64,000 bases of DNA. Source: Thalassospira sp. MCCC 1A03138. GTDB lineage: Bacteria > Pseudomonadota > Alphaproteobacteria > Rhodospirillales > Thalassospiraceae. Positions within the stretch are counted from its first letter, which is position 1, and each line of letters opens with the position of its first letter. Both the position numbers and the translations under genes were made by a program. The stretch lies in contig NZ_JFJY01000003.1 in the NCBI RefSeq assembly GCF_002115785.1, positions 355,292 to 419,291 on the forward strand, in the 5' to 3' direction. The notes beneath the pieces are model-generated. The model searched no databases. It was not told where the DNA came from and was given only the letters and a program-made list of their open reading frames with translations. Positions 34,700 to 44,174 of this stretch are shown here, in pieces.

Positions 34700-35671
34700 T
34701 CAGGCAACCTGAACCGGCACCCCGTCACGGGCCGGTTTGGTGCTGCGGATCGTGCCCGGTGATTTGCCGGTTGTGCGTTTGAAGGCCCGGCTGAATGCCG
34801 CCTGCGAGCCATAGCCAAGCCGTTCGGCCACCACATCAATCGCCATGCGATCGCGTGTGATCCATTGGCTGGCAAGGCGCATGCGAAGTTCCGTGACATA
34901 ACGAAGCGGCGTCACCCCGGTGACTTCAAGGAACCGTTCGGCAAAGACCGAGCGCGAACTGCCCATTTCCGATGCCATCGCCTCGACGGTCCAGTTACGA
35001 CCCGGATCGCGATGGATGGCGGCAATCACACGCCCCATGCGCGGGTCGCGCAATGCCTCGACCCAGCCTTGCGCATCACCACATCCGCATTCGACCCAGT
35101 CGCGCACGATCGATGCCGATACCACATCGGCAAGCCGCGTCAGGATCCCGGCAAAACCGGCGCGCTCGGTCGAAACCTCGCGCGCCATCGCTTCCAGCAC
35201 CGGTAAAAGTTCGGGGTTTCGATCAATCAGGGTGCCGACCTGCATCACCTCGGGCATCATGCTGACCAGCGGATGCATCCCGCCAAGGTCAAACTCCATG
35301 CAGCCGCTGAAAATAAGCGTATCGGTGCTGCGGCAAAGTTCCGCCTTGCAGGCATGGATATCATCCACCCGACGGCAGATCGTCGTGACACTGTAATCGG
35401 TCACATCAAGGCACGGGATGGACGGATCAGACAGCAACGCATGAATGCCCCCGCGCGGCAAAAGCACCGCATCACCGGCCTCAAGCGTATGGACAACCCC
35501 GCTATCGGTGCGCAGGTAAACCCGCCCGCGCGCGATGAAATGGAACTGCGCGCGCGTCGGATCATCGCCAAATCGCACACCAAAGGGCGGGGAAATCTGG
35601 ATGCGGTTGTAATGCAGCCCGTCAAGCCGCATGCCGAGCAAAAGCTCACTGATCAGGTCACTGGAAAGCAT
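34700..35671 (-). CDS. AraC-family regulator with cupin_6 N-terminus
   Basis: This 323-residue regulator has an N-terminal cupin_6 sensor (FHFIARGRVYLRTDSGVVHTLEAGDAVLLPRGGIHALL) and a C-terminal AraC domain (from about residue 215) with SMASEMGSSRSVFAERFLEVTG-like first HTH and ERLGYGSQAAFSRAFKRTTGKSPGTIR second HTH. It diverges from an MFS gene, which it likely controls. It is the same general type as many alphaproteobacterial efflux regulators. Confidence 0.92.
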   Translation of the reverse strand: MLSSDLISELLLGMRLDGLHYNRIQISPPFGVRFGDDPTRAQFHFIARGRVYLRTDSGVVHTLEAGDAVLLPRGGIHALLSDPSIPCLDVTDYSVTTICRRVDDIHACKAELCRSTDTLIFSGCMEFDLGGMHPLVSMMPEVMQVGTLIDRNPELLPVLEAMAREVSTERAGFAGILTRLADVVSASIVRDWVECGCGDAQGWVEALRDPRMGRVIAAIHRDPGRNWTVEAMASEMGSSRSVFAERFLEVTGVTPLRYVTELRMRLASQWITRDRMAIDVVAERLGYGSQAAFSRAFKRTTGKSPGTIRSTKPARDGVPVQVA

Positions 35672-35802
35672 CTGCGTGTCATCCGTTCCGGTGTTATTTC
35701 GGACGATTGATCAATAATCAAGGAGAAACTGGCATAGCCCGTCCGGCAAGTCCACCCTATTCTGTTTGCAATGCACAAACACTCTATCCGAGAGGACATT
35801 CG

Positions 35803-37011
35803 ATGACTGAGACAGTAAATAAGCCCACGGCTGCTGCTGCGCAAGGCGCGCCGGCCTGGTGGGCGGTTATTTCCATGACATTGGGGGTTTTCGGGCTGGT
35901 CACGGCCGAATTCCTGCCCGTAAGCCTATTGACCCCGATGGCCGATGATCTGCAAATTACCGAAGGCCTGGCCGGTCAGGCAATGTCAACCACCGCCATT
36001 CTGGCCCTGATCACAAGCCTTTTGACCGCGACCGTCACGCGCAGCATTGACCGCCGCTATGTCCTGCTGGGCTTTTCGATCCTTTTGACCATTTCGAACA
36101 TCATGGTCGCCACCGCACCCAGCTTTGCGGTGCTGCTGGCCGGTCGCGTTCTGCTGGGGATCGCACTTGGCGGTTTCTGGACCATGTCGGCCGCCACCGT
36201 CATGCGGCTTGTCCCGGAAAAAAGCATTCCGCGTGCGCTCTCCATCCTGTTTAGCGGCGTTTCCGCTGCCACCATCTTTGCCGCCCCGCTCGGAAGCTAT
36301 CTTGGCGATGTGATTGGCTGGCGCGATGTCTTCCTGCTCGCCTCCCTGCTGGGCGTGCTGGCGCTTGTCGTACAGTTCCTGACGCTCCCGAAAATGCCGC
36401 CGCGGGGCCGCGCAACGCTGCGCACATTGGTCGAAGTCATCAGCCGCCCGCGCATGAAATTCGGCCTGTTTTCGCTGGTCCTGATCATTACCGGCCATTT
36501 CGCCCTGTTCACCTATGTCCGGCCGTTCCTTGAAAACATCACCGGCGTTGCGACGGCGGGCGTTTCGGGCATTCTGCTGGGCTTTGGCCTTGCCAATTTC
36601 ATCGGCACCTATGTCGGCGGCGCGCTGGTTGCACGCTCCCTTCGCATGACGATTGCCCTGATGCCGATGATCATCGGCTTGGCCGGGATCGGCATGGTCA
36701 CCATTCAGGGCGCGATTGTCCCGACCACCGTGCTTGTCGCGATCTGGGGCATGGCCTTTGGCGGGGTTCCGGTTGCCTGGTCAACCTGGATCACGCGCAC
36801 CGTCCCGGACGAAGCCGAAAGCGGCGGCGGCCTTCTGGTCGCGGGTTTCCAGCTTGCCATTGCGACGGGCTCTGGCGTTGGCGGCCTTCTGTTTGATGCC
36901 AGCGGCGCGCTTGGCGTGTTTACAATCGCCGGCATGTTGCTGGTGGGCGCATCGATCATCGTTACACTGGGTCTGCGGACCAGCCCTGTTCCCGCAACCG
37001 AACAGGCCTGA
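35803..37011 (+). CDS. MFS transporter, DHA1-type efflux
   Basis: This 402-residue transporter has 12 helices and starts VFGLVTAEFLPVSLLTPMADDL, the DHA1-type (NepI/AraJ-like) helix 1 motif, then the RSIDRRYVLLG motif A-like loop and GRVLLGIALGGFWTMSAATVMRLV. It should be a proton-driven exporter of sugars, purines or drugs. GAGAGGAC precedes ATG 35803; an open frame 96 bases further up lacks a site. The AraC regulator is divergent. Confidence 0.92.
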   Translation: MTETVNKPTAAAAQGAPAWWAVISMTLGVFGLVTAEFLPVSLLTPMADDLQITEGLAGQAMSTTAILALITSLLTATVTRSIDRRYVLLGFSILLTISNIMVATAPSFAVLLAGRVLLGIALGGFWTMSAATVMRLVPEKSIPRALSILFSGVSAATIFAAPLGSYLGDVIGWRDVFLLASLLGVLALVVQFLTLPKMPPRGRATLRTLVEVISRPRMKFGLFSLVLIITGHFALFTYVRPFLENITGVATAGVSGILLGFGLANFIGTYVGGALVARSLRMTIALMPMIIGLAGIGMVTIQGAIVPTTVLVAIWGMAFGGVPVAWSTWITRTVPDEAESGGGLLVAGFQLAIATGSGVGGLLFDASGALGVFTIAGMLLVGASIIVTLGLRTSPVPATEQA

Positions 37012-37072
37012 GGTCAGGACCGAGGCATCGCCCCAACCCCCACCCTGATGCCTGATCAGGCGGGCCCAGTGC

Positions 37073-37106
37073 ACCCCGGCAGTGTCACCACTGCCGGGGT
37101 TTCTTT
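37073..37106 (+). terminator. Rho-independent terminator after the DHA1 MFS gene
   Basis: A 12-bp perfect stem (ACCCCGGCAGTG / CACTGCCGGGGT) with a 4-nt loop is followed by TTCTTT. Confidence 0.92.
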
Positions 37107-37127
37107 ATGCCAATTCACTCGGCTAGT

Positions 37128-38063
37128 TCACTCTGGCAGCGGGATAAATTCATCCCGGTCATCAATCGGCAGGTCAAACCGCCCCTTGCCCCAGTTTTCC
37201 GCCCGCCAGTCGGCCTTGGCTTCCTCCAGCCTCTCTTTGGACGAGGCCACGAAATTCCACCAGATATAACGCGGGCCTGAAAATGTCGCCCCGCCAAGGA
37301 TCATCAGCCGCGCGCCGCGTTCCCCGGCCACAACCGTAATCCTGTCACCGGGGCGAAACACCATCATCTGCCCGGCCTCAAAATCCTGCCCCGCGACCGA
37401 AATCGAACCTTCGACGATGTAAATCCCGCGATCCTCGTGATCATCGGGCATCGGCAACATCCGCCCGGCATCCAGCTTCACATCGGCATAGAAGGTTTCG
37501 GAAAACATCGTCGCCGGGGCCACCGCGCCATAGGCAGTACCAAGGATCAGGCGCACCGAAACGCCATCTTCCTCAATCACCGGCAAGGTGCCCTTGCCGT
37601 GATGGGCGAATGTCGGGGCGATATCTTCCTGCGCTTCGGGAAGGGCCAGCCACGTCTGGATGCCAAACAGGCTGTTGGGGCCGCTTCGCGCCGTGGCCGA
37701 TGTGCGTTCGGAATGCGAAACACCCCGCCCGGCCACCATCCAGTTAAGCTCGCCTGGCTTGATGATCTGATCGGCCCCGGTGCTGTCGCGATGATGGAAA
37801 TCACCGCGAAACAGATAGGTCACCGTACCCAGCCCGATATGGGGATGCGGCCGGACGTCAACGCCCTGCCCGGTCAGGAATTCGGCCGGTCCCGCCTGAT
37901 CAAAAAAGATGAACGGCCCGACCATCTGGCGCTTTGGCGCGGGCAAGGCCCGCCTGACCTCAAACCCGCCCAGATCGCGGGACCGCGGAATGATCAGGGT
38001 CTCGATGGCGTCACTATCGACAATATCGGGGCAGCCGGGTTCAAGTGCGGGGTTCCAACTCAT
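37128..38063 (-). CDS. Pirin family protein
   Basis: This 311-residue double-cupin protein has the pirin motifs HPHIGLGTVTYLFRGDFHHRDSTG and GELNWMVAGRGVSHSERT in the N-terminal domain, where His and Glu bind a metal ion. The C-terminal cupin has VAGQDFEAGQMMVFRPGD. Pirins are redox- or metal-sensing proteins; some act on quercetin. The start at 38063 is preferred over a 77-residue upstream extension rich in Arg/Ala/Ser that is unlike the family and overlaps a repeat region; AAAGGATG lies upstream. Confidence 0.9.
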   Translation of the reverse strand: MSWNPALEPGCPDIVDSDAIETLIIPRSRDLGGFEVRRALPAPKRQMVGPFIFFDQAGPAEFLTGQGVDVRPHPHIGLGTVTYLFRGDFHHRDSTGADQIIKPGELNWMVAGRGVSHSERTSATARSGPNSLFGIQTWLALPEAQEDIAPTFAHHGKGTLPVIEEDGVSVRLILGTAYGAVAPATMFSETFYADVKLDAGRMLPMPDDHEDRGIYIVEGSISVAGQDFEAGQMMVFRPGDRITVVAGERGARLMILGGATFSGPRYIWWNFVASSKERLEEAKADWRAENWGKGRFDLPIDDRDEFIPLPE

Positions 38064-38313
38064 GGCGTCATCCTTTTGCGGGTCTTGGACGGGTATGGCG
38101 ATTTTATCGGCTCTGCCGGTGCGACGGCCCGATGGCGATGATGCAGACTGGCGCGCCCGCGACCATCCGGCTAGTCCCCCGAACCGCCACGCTGTGTCGC
38201 CAAAAGCGGAACACAGAACGGAGCCCAAAGCAAAGCCCAAGGCCGCACACACAGCTTGCCCCCAACCGCCCCGCAAGTCACCCAGAACCGCCAAGCCATC
38301 CCGACATCATGAC

Positions 38314-38345
38314 ATGCCAAGCCAAGCCAAGCCATGCCATGCCGA
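38314..38345. repeat. Pentanucleotide tract of GCCAA/GCCAT units
   Basis: At least five GCCAW units run in tandem (AAGCC/ATGCC phase), continuing into degenerate units on either side. It borders the AT-rich islet. It may be slippage-prone. Confidence 0.6.
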
Positions 38346-38366
38346 ACCAAACCACCCCACCCCGTC

Positions 38367-38386
38367 ATTCCCGCGAAAGCGGGAAT
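38367..38386. repeat. Interspersed dyad repeat ATTCCCGC-GAAA-GCGGGAAT
   Basis: A perfect 8-bp palindrome around GAAA, flanked by GTC and CCA. This core is one seen as dispersed intergenic repeats in many proteobacteria. It lies 52 bases from the end of the NTPase gene. Confidence 0.75.
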
Positions 38387-38437
38387 CCATGTCTCAGCCG
38401 TGCTGTAACGTCGCGCTGGGCAATATTCGTTCTCATT

Positions 38438-41400
38438 TCACGACCTGTAGTTGTAAACCCAAATACTAGAAAATAGCTTTTTCCAAGATGAGATGATTTT
38501 GCGCCTATCCAACCATGTCACCAATTCAACATTAGATTCCGTAATAGGTATTCTTGGGTGCCCCCCTCCCGGTTTGAAGTCAGAGAAGGGTTCTGGCATT
38601 TGCTCTAATATCTGCCTGATTTGATCATCAGATAAAATCTTGTGACATTTGTTAAACAGTGAGACTTGCACCTCGATCGGATCAGTATTGACGATCAATG
38701 CTTGAGCGGCCTCTGCCGTCAAACCACTAATATCAAAGCCGGTGCGATGAAACAGGTTTCCGATTACAGAAGCACGGCTTGGCAAACCAGCAAGCAAGTT
38801 TAAATCCATATCGTCGACGATTTTTAACTTTTGAGCATCGACTATCTGAGAATTCAACAACTTTTCATGGAAGTCATCATCAAGTGATAGTTCGTCTTTG
38901 ATATCAAAATAGTTATCGATATTTTTGACAATGAAAAGTACCTGATAATCTTGGTAATCTGCCAAATGGGAAAAGGCAGCCTCAGAAAAGATAATTTTTT
39001 CTTCCTCAACTAGGATTAACAATTTTTCTGGGCCGATATCGGCTGGAAATTGCGAGAACTTTCTCGGAAGTGCGCGAACATAAGTCCTGTAAAAGCCGTC
39101 TTCCAATTCATTATTATTGAACAAGAATTTCCGCAACGGCAGCGTGGCGTCACCTCCGTCAATCGGCATTGAAGATAACTCGGATTCTGCATCATGTGTT
39201 TGCAGGAATTCCGTGAGAGTTTCAGCGTCAAACGCTTCGCTAGTAATAAACGCGAGACAGTTTTCCCATGATGCTTCGATCTTCTGCAACTTGAATATCG
39301 GCTTATAAAAACGCGGTGGAATATCATCGAGTGAAGGCAGCTTTGCTGATTGCTTTTCGAGGAATACCTCAAGGTGTTCGCTTTCGATCTTGTCGTGCTT
39401 AAGCACATTGATAATCGTTGCAACATCCTCTTCAGTATTATTTTCAAGCGCGAGAAGAATGCTTTTTAGATAGTGCTCGAAGTCATCTTCAACTTTGTTG
39501 ATCAGGACTGTGTTGCCGCTTTTTAAAACAGTCGAGTAGTGCTTGGTTTGCAGCTCTTCCACGGAGGGCAACCCCAATACATCTCTAAAGATAAATTCAA
39601 TATTTTGGATAGAAACTTTGTATAGCCCTTCATCGGCAAGTAACCGAGCTACTGCCGGATATGGACGGATAGTCTTTAGTTCTTGCGCATTGAAAGGAAT
39701 CAGCTTGAGACGCTCAGGCTTGAAATCAATTCCCCGCGCCAAAACCTCGGACAAATTCGTCGAGAGGAATTCCGATATTTGGACATCTTTTTGATAAAGA
39801 GACGTGAGATACCCTTCGGGTAGATGAGCGATAAACCTTGCAACATGAGTGACGTTATCCGAGCTTTCGAGTGCGGTTGTTACAAATCCAGACCATTTTC
39901 CAATCAGTTCGGATAACAGCTCAGAAATACGTTTTCCCCTTTCATAATAGGTTTGGAAAAATTCATCACAGTCGTCAAAGTTTGAAGAAATAAATTCCAC
40001 GAGCCGTGTGATCTGCTGATCGTACTTGTTTGGATTGCTCAGTATGCAATCAACAAGAATCAGGTTGAGAACGAAATGCCGACGGAAGTCGTCTTCGCGC
40101 ATCTCATCGATGACTTCCTGCGGATTATCGATTTGAAAATCTGGCTCTGGATTATTGAAAGCCCGGATTTGAATCAGAAACTTGTTGTCATTAGGTGAGA
40201 GGCGACCAGAATGGAAAAGAGACGTGTACTGATAGTAGGAATCATCCAGAAATCCTTCAAAAACGAGAAATTTGACAAGCTCCTTGTTTTCACCAAAGAC
40301 ATCAAATAGTTCCTCTGCACCTTCTGTATCTGCTCGAATGACTTCACTGAATGTTGTCATTCTGAGAGACGATATTGTGGTTCTTAGTTCTCTGATCGCC
40401 TTATAGTTACTATTTCTGAGTGCGTAAGATCGGTGCTCAATCTCTTGTTTTCGTTCTTTGTAGGTTTTGTCGGGATTAACTTCTTCCTGCAAGCCCGCGA
40501 GAGGTACGCGGTGTCGTTGGTTTTGCGGTGAGCGGCAAAAAATTACTTGCTTCTCCAATAGCTCGTTAAAGTTCTCATGATTCCAAAGAGATTGAATCGG
40601 GATATGTGAGGCATCATTGAATTCAATAAACGCGCAGCCCTGAGGAAGCTTATCTATCAAAGCCATAGCATAAATCTTGCGAAGTTCGGCGAGATCGGAT
40701 GGCACTCGCCTTTCAACTTCACTAATATCCTGCTCAAGCTCTAATATCTTTAACCTACAGCGGTCTTCCGCTTTGGTGATAAGTTCACCATGCCTGCGGA
40801 GTATCCCAGAAAGCTTACCCTTTTCCCGGTGCAATTCTTCGAAGTCGCTTGGTAAAACATTTTTATAAATCAGAACAGCAAGGAGCTTGTTCGGATCGAG
40901 AATATTCTCTTCATTTGTATCCAGATTTTTGCGGTAGATGGCATATTCGTTGAAGATATTTTGGATGAGGCGAAGGTCATTGAGATAGCGCGAGACCTCC
41001 TTCAAAAACTGACTATTTAGACGCTTGTCCAGAGATAACCGCTTGCCTTGTTCAATGATCTTATCAATTGAATTAGAGCTGTTAATGATCGGTATTACGG
41101 GAATAATGAACTCGAAGAACTTGGTCCGATCCGTGTTCACAAACATGTTATCCCTGAGCGCGTAGAGAAAACGTATCTGCCTTCTGACACCTGCGTTGGC
41201 GTTGATGAGACTGTTGATCTCACGCAAGGTCACAAAAATATCGGAATTATTGAAGCGATCCAAATCTTCGATCACAACCAAATCGTAGTCCGTGGACTGG
41301 AAGAAATATATGATCTCATCCAGATGACGATTGAGAATGGACTCTTGCTCGGTGGCATGAGGCTTGATCTCGATATCCTTGAGCGAAATGCTCCTTAAAG

Positions 41401-42028
41401 AAATTCCGAGGCTTTTGACATATATCTGATGCAATACCAGCCAAACGAATACCATCCCCAAGCTAAAACAACTTAGGTTGAACCAGTTGGTTTCATCTAG
41501 TGGCTGAAAAAACGAAAGATCCAAGATCGCGGCTCGCTGATCTATTAATTTCCAGCACGCCAGCATTCCAACAATAGCAAACGGCCACACAAACCAAGAC
41601 CACCACTTTGGCGACCGAATGCGTTTGAATCTTGATAGCGGGAGACTATTCGCATCTGCCCCGTAAAGCATCTGCTGCAAGATACTTCGCTCAATCTCCT
41701 GCTTGGTCACTTCTCCATCGGGTGCAGCCGCTTCCGGCAAGAAGGCGGCCAAAGAGATTTGCAGCACTGGCTTTTTGAGTAACCAATATTTTTTATATCG
41801 TTTGAGAAAGGTCTTTATGATGCTGCTTTTTCCCGAACCATAAGGCCCGGTAAGAGCAATATTATACACATTCGGGTTCTTGGTCGCATGAAGCAGAGCG
41901 TCCGAATAAATTCCGTCAGGATCGGCTTTGTCTGTGGGCGCAAGATCGACATAGTCAGAATTGTCTGGAACAGAGTTCTTGAACCAACTGACTACAGACA
42001 TCCAAAATTTGGAGAGTTTTTCCAGCAT
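38438..42028 (-). CDS. YobI/KAP-like P-loop NTPase, 1196 residues, membrane-inserted
   Basis: This very large protein has a P-loop NTPase domain at the N-terminus: Walker A ALTGPYGSGKSSI (from about residue 59) and Walker B DLVVIEDLDRFNN (residues 249-261). Between them are two strong transmembrane helices (about residues 142-159 and 183-204), the layout described for KAP and YobI-type NTPases. The remaining 900 residues are helical, with acidic stretches and no motif I can name; they may be a repeat-like sensor or scaffold. The gene is AT-rich, alone, with no ribosome-binding site of note. It is likely acquired. A defence role is inference. Confidence 0.78.
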   Translation of the reverse strand: MLEKLSKFWMSVVSWFKNSVPDNSDYVDLAPTDKADPDGIYSDALLHATKNPNVYNIALTGPYGSGKSSIIKTFLKRYKKYWLLKKPVLQISLAAFLPEAAAPDGEVTKQEIERSILQQMLYGADANSLPLSRFKRIRSPKWWSWFVWPFAIVGMLACWKLIDQRAAILDLSFFQPLDETNWFNLSCFSLGMVFVWLVLHQIYVKSLGISLRSISLKDIEIKPHATEQESILNRHLDEIIYFFQSTDYDLVVIEDLDRFNNSDIFVTLREINSLINANAGVRRQIRFLYALRDNMFVNTDRTKFFEFIIPVIPIINSSNSIDKIIEQGKRLSLDKRLNSQFLKEVSRYLNDLRLIQNIFNEYAIYRKNLDTNEENILDPNKLLAVLIYKNVLPSDFEELHREKGKLSGILRRHGELITKAEDRCRLKILELEQDISEVERRVPSDLAELRKIYAMALIDKLPQGCAFIEFNDASHIPIQSLWNHENFNELLEKQVIFCRSPQNQRHRVPLAGLQEEVNPDKTYKERKQEIEHRSYALRNSNYKAIRELRTTISSLRMTTFSEVIRADTEGAEELFDVFGENKELVKFLVFEGFLDDSYYQYTSLFHSGRLSPNDNKFLIQIRAFNNPEPDFQIDNPQEVIDEMREDDFRRHFVLNLILVDCILSNPNKYDQQITRLVEFISSNFDDCDEFFQTYYERGKRISELLSELIGKWSGFVTTALESSDNVTHVARFIAHLPEGYLTSLYQKDVQISEFLSTNLSEVLARGIDFKPERLKLIPFNAQELKTIRPYPAVARLLADEGLYKVSIQNIEFIFRDVLGLPSVEELQTKHYSTVLKSGNTVLINKVEDDFEHYLKSILLALENNTEEDVATIINVLKHDKIESEHLEVFLEKQSAKLPSLDDIPPRFYKPIFKLQKIEASWENCLAFITSEAFDAETLTEFLQTHDAESELSSMPIDGGDATLPLRKFLFNNNELEDGFYRTYVRALPRKFSQFPADIGPEKLLILVEEEKIIFSEAAFSHLADYQDYQVLFIVKNIDNYFDIKDELSLDDDFHEKLLNSQIVDAQKLKIVDDMDLNLLAGLPSRASVIGNLFHRTGFDISGLTAEAAQALIVNTDPIEVQVSLFNKCHKILSDDQIRQILEQMPEPFSDFKPGGGHPRIPITESNVELVTWLDRRKIISSWKKLFSSIWVYNYRS

Positions 42029-42198
42029 AATCCACTACAAGCCCTGATGAAGTTTAGTTTGTTCTTATTTAGTAACATTCATGATGATCACCTCAAATAG
42101 CGAACACAACTTATACAGAAAAATGTTCCGGTATTATTCCCGCCATTCAATCAGCAGCTACTGAATTGACTATGAGAAAAACCACTCCAAAAACAAAA

Positions 42199-42224
42199 CC
42201 CCGGCCCAATAACATGAGCCGGGG
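42199..42224 (-). terminator. Rho-independent terminator after the GguC-family gene
   Basis: CCCCGGC and GCCGGGG form a stem with a 12-nt loop; the minus strand continues TTTTGTTTTTGG. Confidence 0.85.
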
Positions 42225-42304
42225 CACGAAGTGCTCTGGAGGGAGACGGGGCTTTTATCGTGGCCCCTTGGTAAAACCCTGATATCCCTTGGCGATCTGA
42301 TCAA

Positions 42305-43294
42305 TCAGATCGACCTGATCATCACCTTGCGTTCCGCCTGCGTTTTGAGGCGATTGCGAAGCGCACGACCAAAAAGCGCGGCCTCGATCTCGAACTCGTC
42401 GCCATCCTGCGTTTTGATGCCATCGGCAAAGGAAAGCGTCGCCGTGCCAAAGAAATGCGCATGCACGTCACCCGGGCGGCAGAACAGATCATATTTGAAG
42501 TGATGATATTCAAGATTGGCGAGAGAGTGAGACATATTGTCCTCGCCACTCAGGAACGGTTTTTCCCAGATCACCTTGCCATCGCGATAAAGCCGTGACG
42601 TGCCTTCAACATGGCTTGGCAGATCACCCAGAAGCAGTTCCGGCCCCATCGCACACGCACGCAGTTTCGAATGCGCCAGATAAAGATAATTCTGGCGTTC
42701 CATCACATGGTCGGAAAACTCGTTGCCAATCGCAAAGCCGATGCGCACCGGATTGCCTTCGGGGTCAATCACGTAAATCGCGGCAATTTCGGGTTCCTCG
42801 CTGCCATCAAGGGCAAAGGACGGGCTTGGGATATCCGCGCCCGGATTGGCCACGACCGAGCCATCACCCTTGTAAAACCATTCCGGCTGCACGCCCTGTT
42901 CGCCGGCCTTCGGCTTGCCGCCCTCGACCCCCATGCGAAACATCTTCATGGAATCCGTTTCGTCGGCGGCCTTGTTATCGGCCTTGTGCATGTTCGCCCG
43001 TGCGGAGGCAGAGCCAAGGTGCGTAAGCCCCGTACCGGTGACAAGGAAATGCGCCGGATCGGCATGGGTGATCGGCGGTAACAGACGGCCGGATTTGGCG
43101 ACTTCGTCATAATCAACGTTGGTGTCGCCCAGGCGGGCCTTTGCCGCCTCGATCATCGTCACCCCTTGCGAAATCGCGATACTGGCAAGCTCGCGCGTGG
43201 AGGCAACCGCCTTAAGCGGGATCAGGGTTTTGGCATCCTCGACCACGGCCACATGCTGCGCGCCGGCGGTATCCTTGTATTGAACCAGTCTCAT
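42305..43294 (-). CDS. gguC: GguC/AraD1-family protein (FAH superfamily)
   Basis: This 329-residue fumarylacetoacetate hydrolase-fold protein is of the GguC/AraD1 group, which dehydrates or hydrolyses 2-keto-3-deoxy-sugar acids in oxidative pentose/hexose pathways. Typical elements are GTGLTHLGSASAR, the metal-ligand region SGSEEPEIA-like (here LDGSEEPEIAAIYV) and GNEFSDHVMERQNYLYLAHSK. GguC was named beside a sugar ABC importer in Agrobacterium, and here it lies near a YtfQRT-YjfF importer and a mutarotase. The exact substrate is not proven. It is co-directional with the SDR gene 66 bases upstream. Confidence 0.85.
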   Translation of the reverse strand: MRLVQYKDTAGAQHVAVVEDAKTLIPLKAVASTRELASIAISQGVTMIEAAKARLGDTNVDYDEVAKSGRLLPPITHADPAHFLVTGTGLTHLGSASARANMHKADNKAADETDSMKMFRMGVEGGKPKAGEQGVQPEWFYKGDGSVVANPGADIPSPSFALDGSEEPEIAAIYVIDPEGNPVRIGFAIGNEFSDHVMERQNYLYLAHSKLRACAMGPELLLGDLPSHVEGTSRLYRDGKVIWEKPFLSGEDNMSHSLANLEYHHFKYDLFCRPGDVHAHFFGTATLSFADGIKTQDGDEFEIEAALFGRALRNRLKTQAERKVMIRSI

Positions 43295-43360
43295 GAAATC
43301 TGTCCTGATAATGTCTCTGTTCGTAAAATCGGGGGTATTTTCCGGTCAATCAGACCGCGA

Positions 43361-44134
43361 TCAGACCCAGCCGCCATCAACGATAAAGTTCTGTGCCGTG
43401 ACCATGCGGCTTTCATCCGAGGTCAGGAAAAGCGCCATGCGCGCGATGTCGCTTGGCATGACCTTGTTTTTAAGGCACTGGCGTTCGTCAATCTCGCGCT
43501 CGGCGGCTTCATCGACCCAAAGGTCAAGCTGGCGCTGCGTCATGACCCAGCCGGGCACAAGCGTATTGACCCGGATGCCGTCCTTGCCAAGGTCACGCGC
43601 CATGCCGCGCGTCAATCCATGGGTTGCGGCTTTTGCCGTGGTATAGCCCGGCATGCCGCCCTGCCCCATCATCCAGCTCACCGACCCGAAATTGACAATC
43701 GCCCCGCCACCGGCCTTCTGCATCATCGGTGCGACCGCCTGAATGGCAAAAAACGACGGGCGGATATTGATCGCCTGGCGTTCATCCCAATATTCCGGCG
43801 TCACGTCCTGCCATTTATGGCGGGTATCGTTGGCGGCATTATTCAGCAGTGCCGTGATCGGGCCGTTGGCCTTGGCCGCCGTTGCCACCGCATCCTGAAG
43901 CGCCTTGATATCGGTAATGTCGCATGTGATGAAAAGCGGCTTGTTTTTCGCGGTCTTGCCCAGCTTTTCAACAAGCGCATGGCCTGCTTCCTCGGCAATA
44001 TCGACAAAGGCGACCTTCGCCCCCTGCTCGACAAAGGCGGTTACAAGCGCCTCGCCAATGCCCGTGGCACCGCCGGTGATGAAAACCGATTTATCGGCAA
44101 GGCTGGTATAGTTCGTTGGCATGCGATCGGACAT
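43361..44134 (-). CDS. SDR-family sugar 1-dehydrogenase-like enzyme
   Basis: This 257-residue classical short-chain dehydrogenase has FITGGATGIGEALVTAF (cofactor), the NAG-like LLNNAANDTRHKW, catalytic Ser in VNFGSVSW, and GYTTAKAATHGLTRGMA with the active-site Tyr and Lys. The order and neighbours suggest an aldose or sugar-acid dehydrogenase feeding GguC (inference). The start at 44134 (MSDRMPTNY) is chosen because the frame upstream to 44404 is not SDR-like. A long structured leader precedes it. Confidence 0.87.
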   Translation of the reverse strand: MSDRMPTNYTSLADKSVFITGGATGIGEALVTAFVEQGAKVAFVDIAEEAGHALVEKLGKTAKNKPLFITCDITDIKALQDAVATAAKANGPITALLNNAANDTRHKWQDVTPEYWDERQAINIRPSFFAIQAVAPMMQKAGGGAIVNFGSVSWMMGQGGMPGYTTAKAATHGLTRGMARDLGKDGIRVNTLVPGWVMTQRQLDLWVDEAAEREIDERQCLKNKVMPSDIARMALFLTSDESRMVTAQNFIVDGGWV

Positions 44135-44174
44135 GATCGTCGGCTCTCCCGTCATCTGGTCTTTGTGTGCCGAT

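Larger units (their letters stand above)
38064..38437. other. 374-base stretch without a gene
   Basis: Long open frames here are a by-product of high GC and have no ribosome-binding sites. It holds a pentanucleotide tract and an interspersed dyad repeat next to the NTPase islet. Confidence 0.5.

Noticed and set aside
38064..38294. Long N-terminal extension of the pirin protein
   Set aside because: It is Arg/Ala/Ser-rich and unlike pirin; a ribosome-binding site supports 38063.
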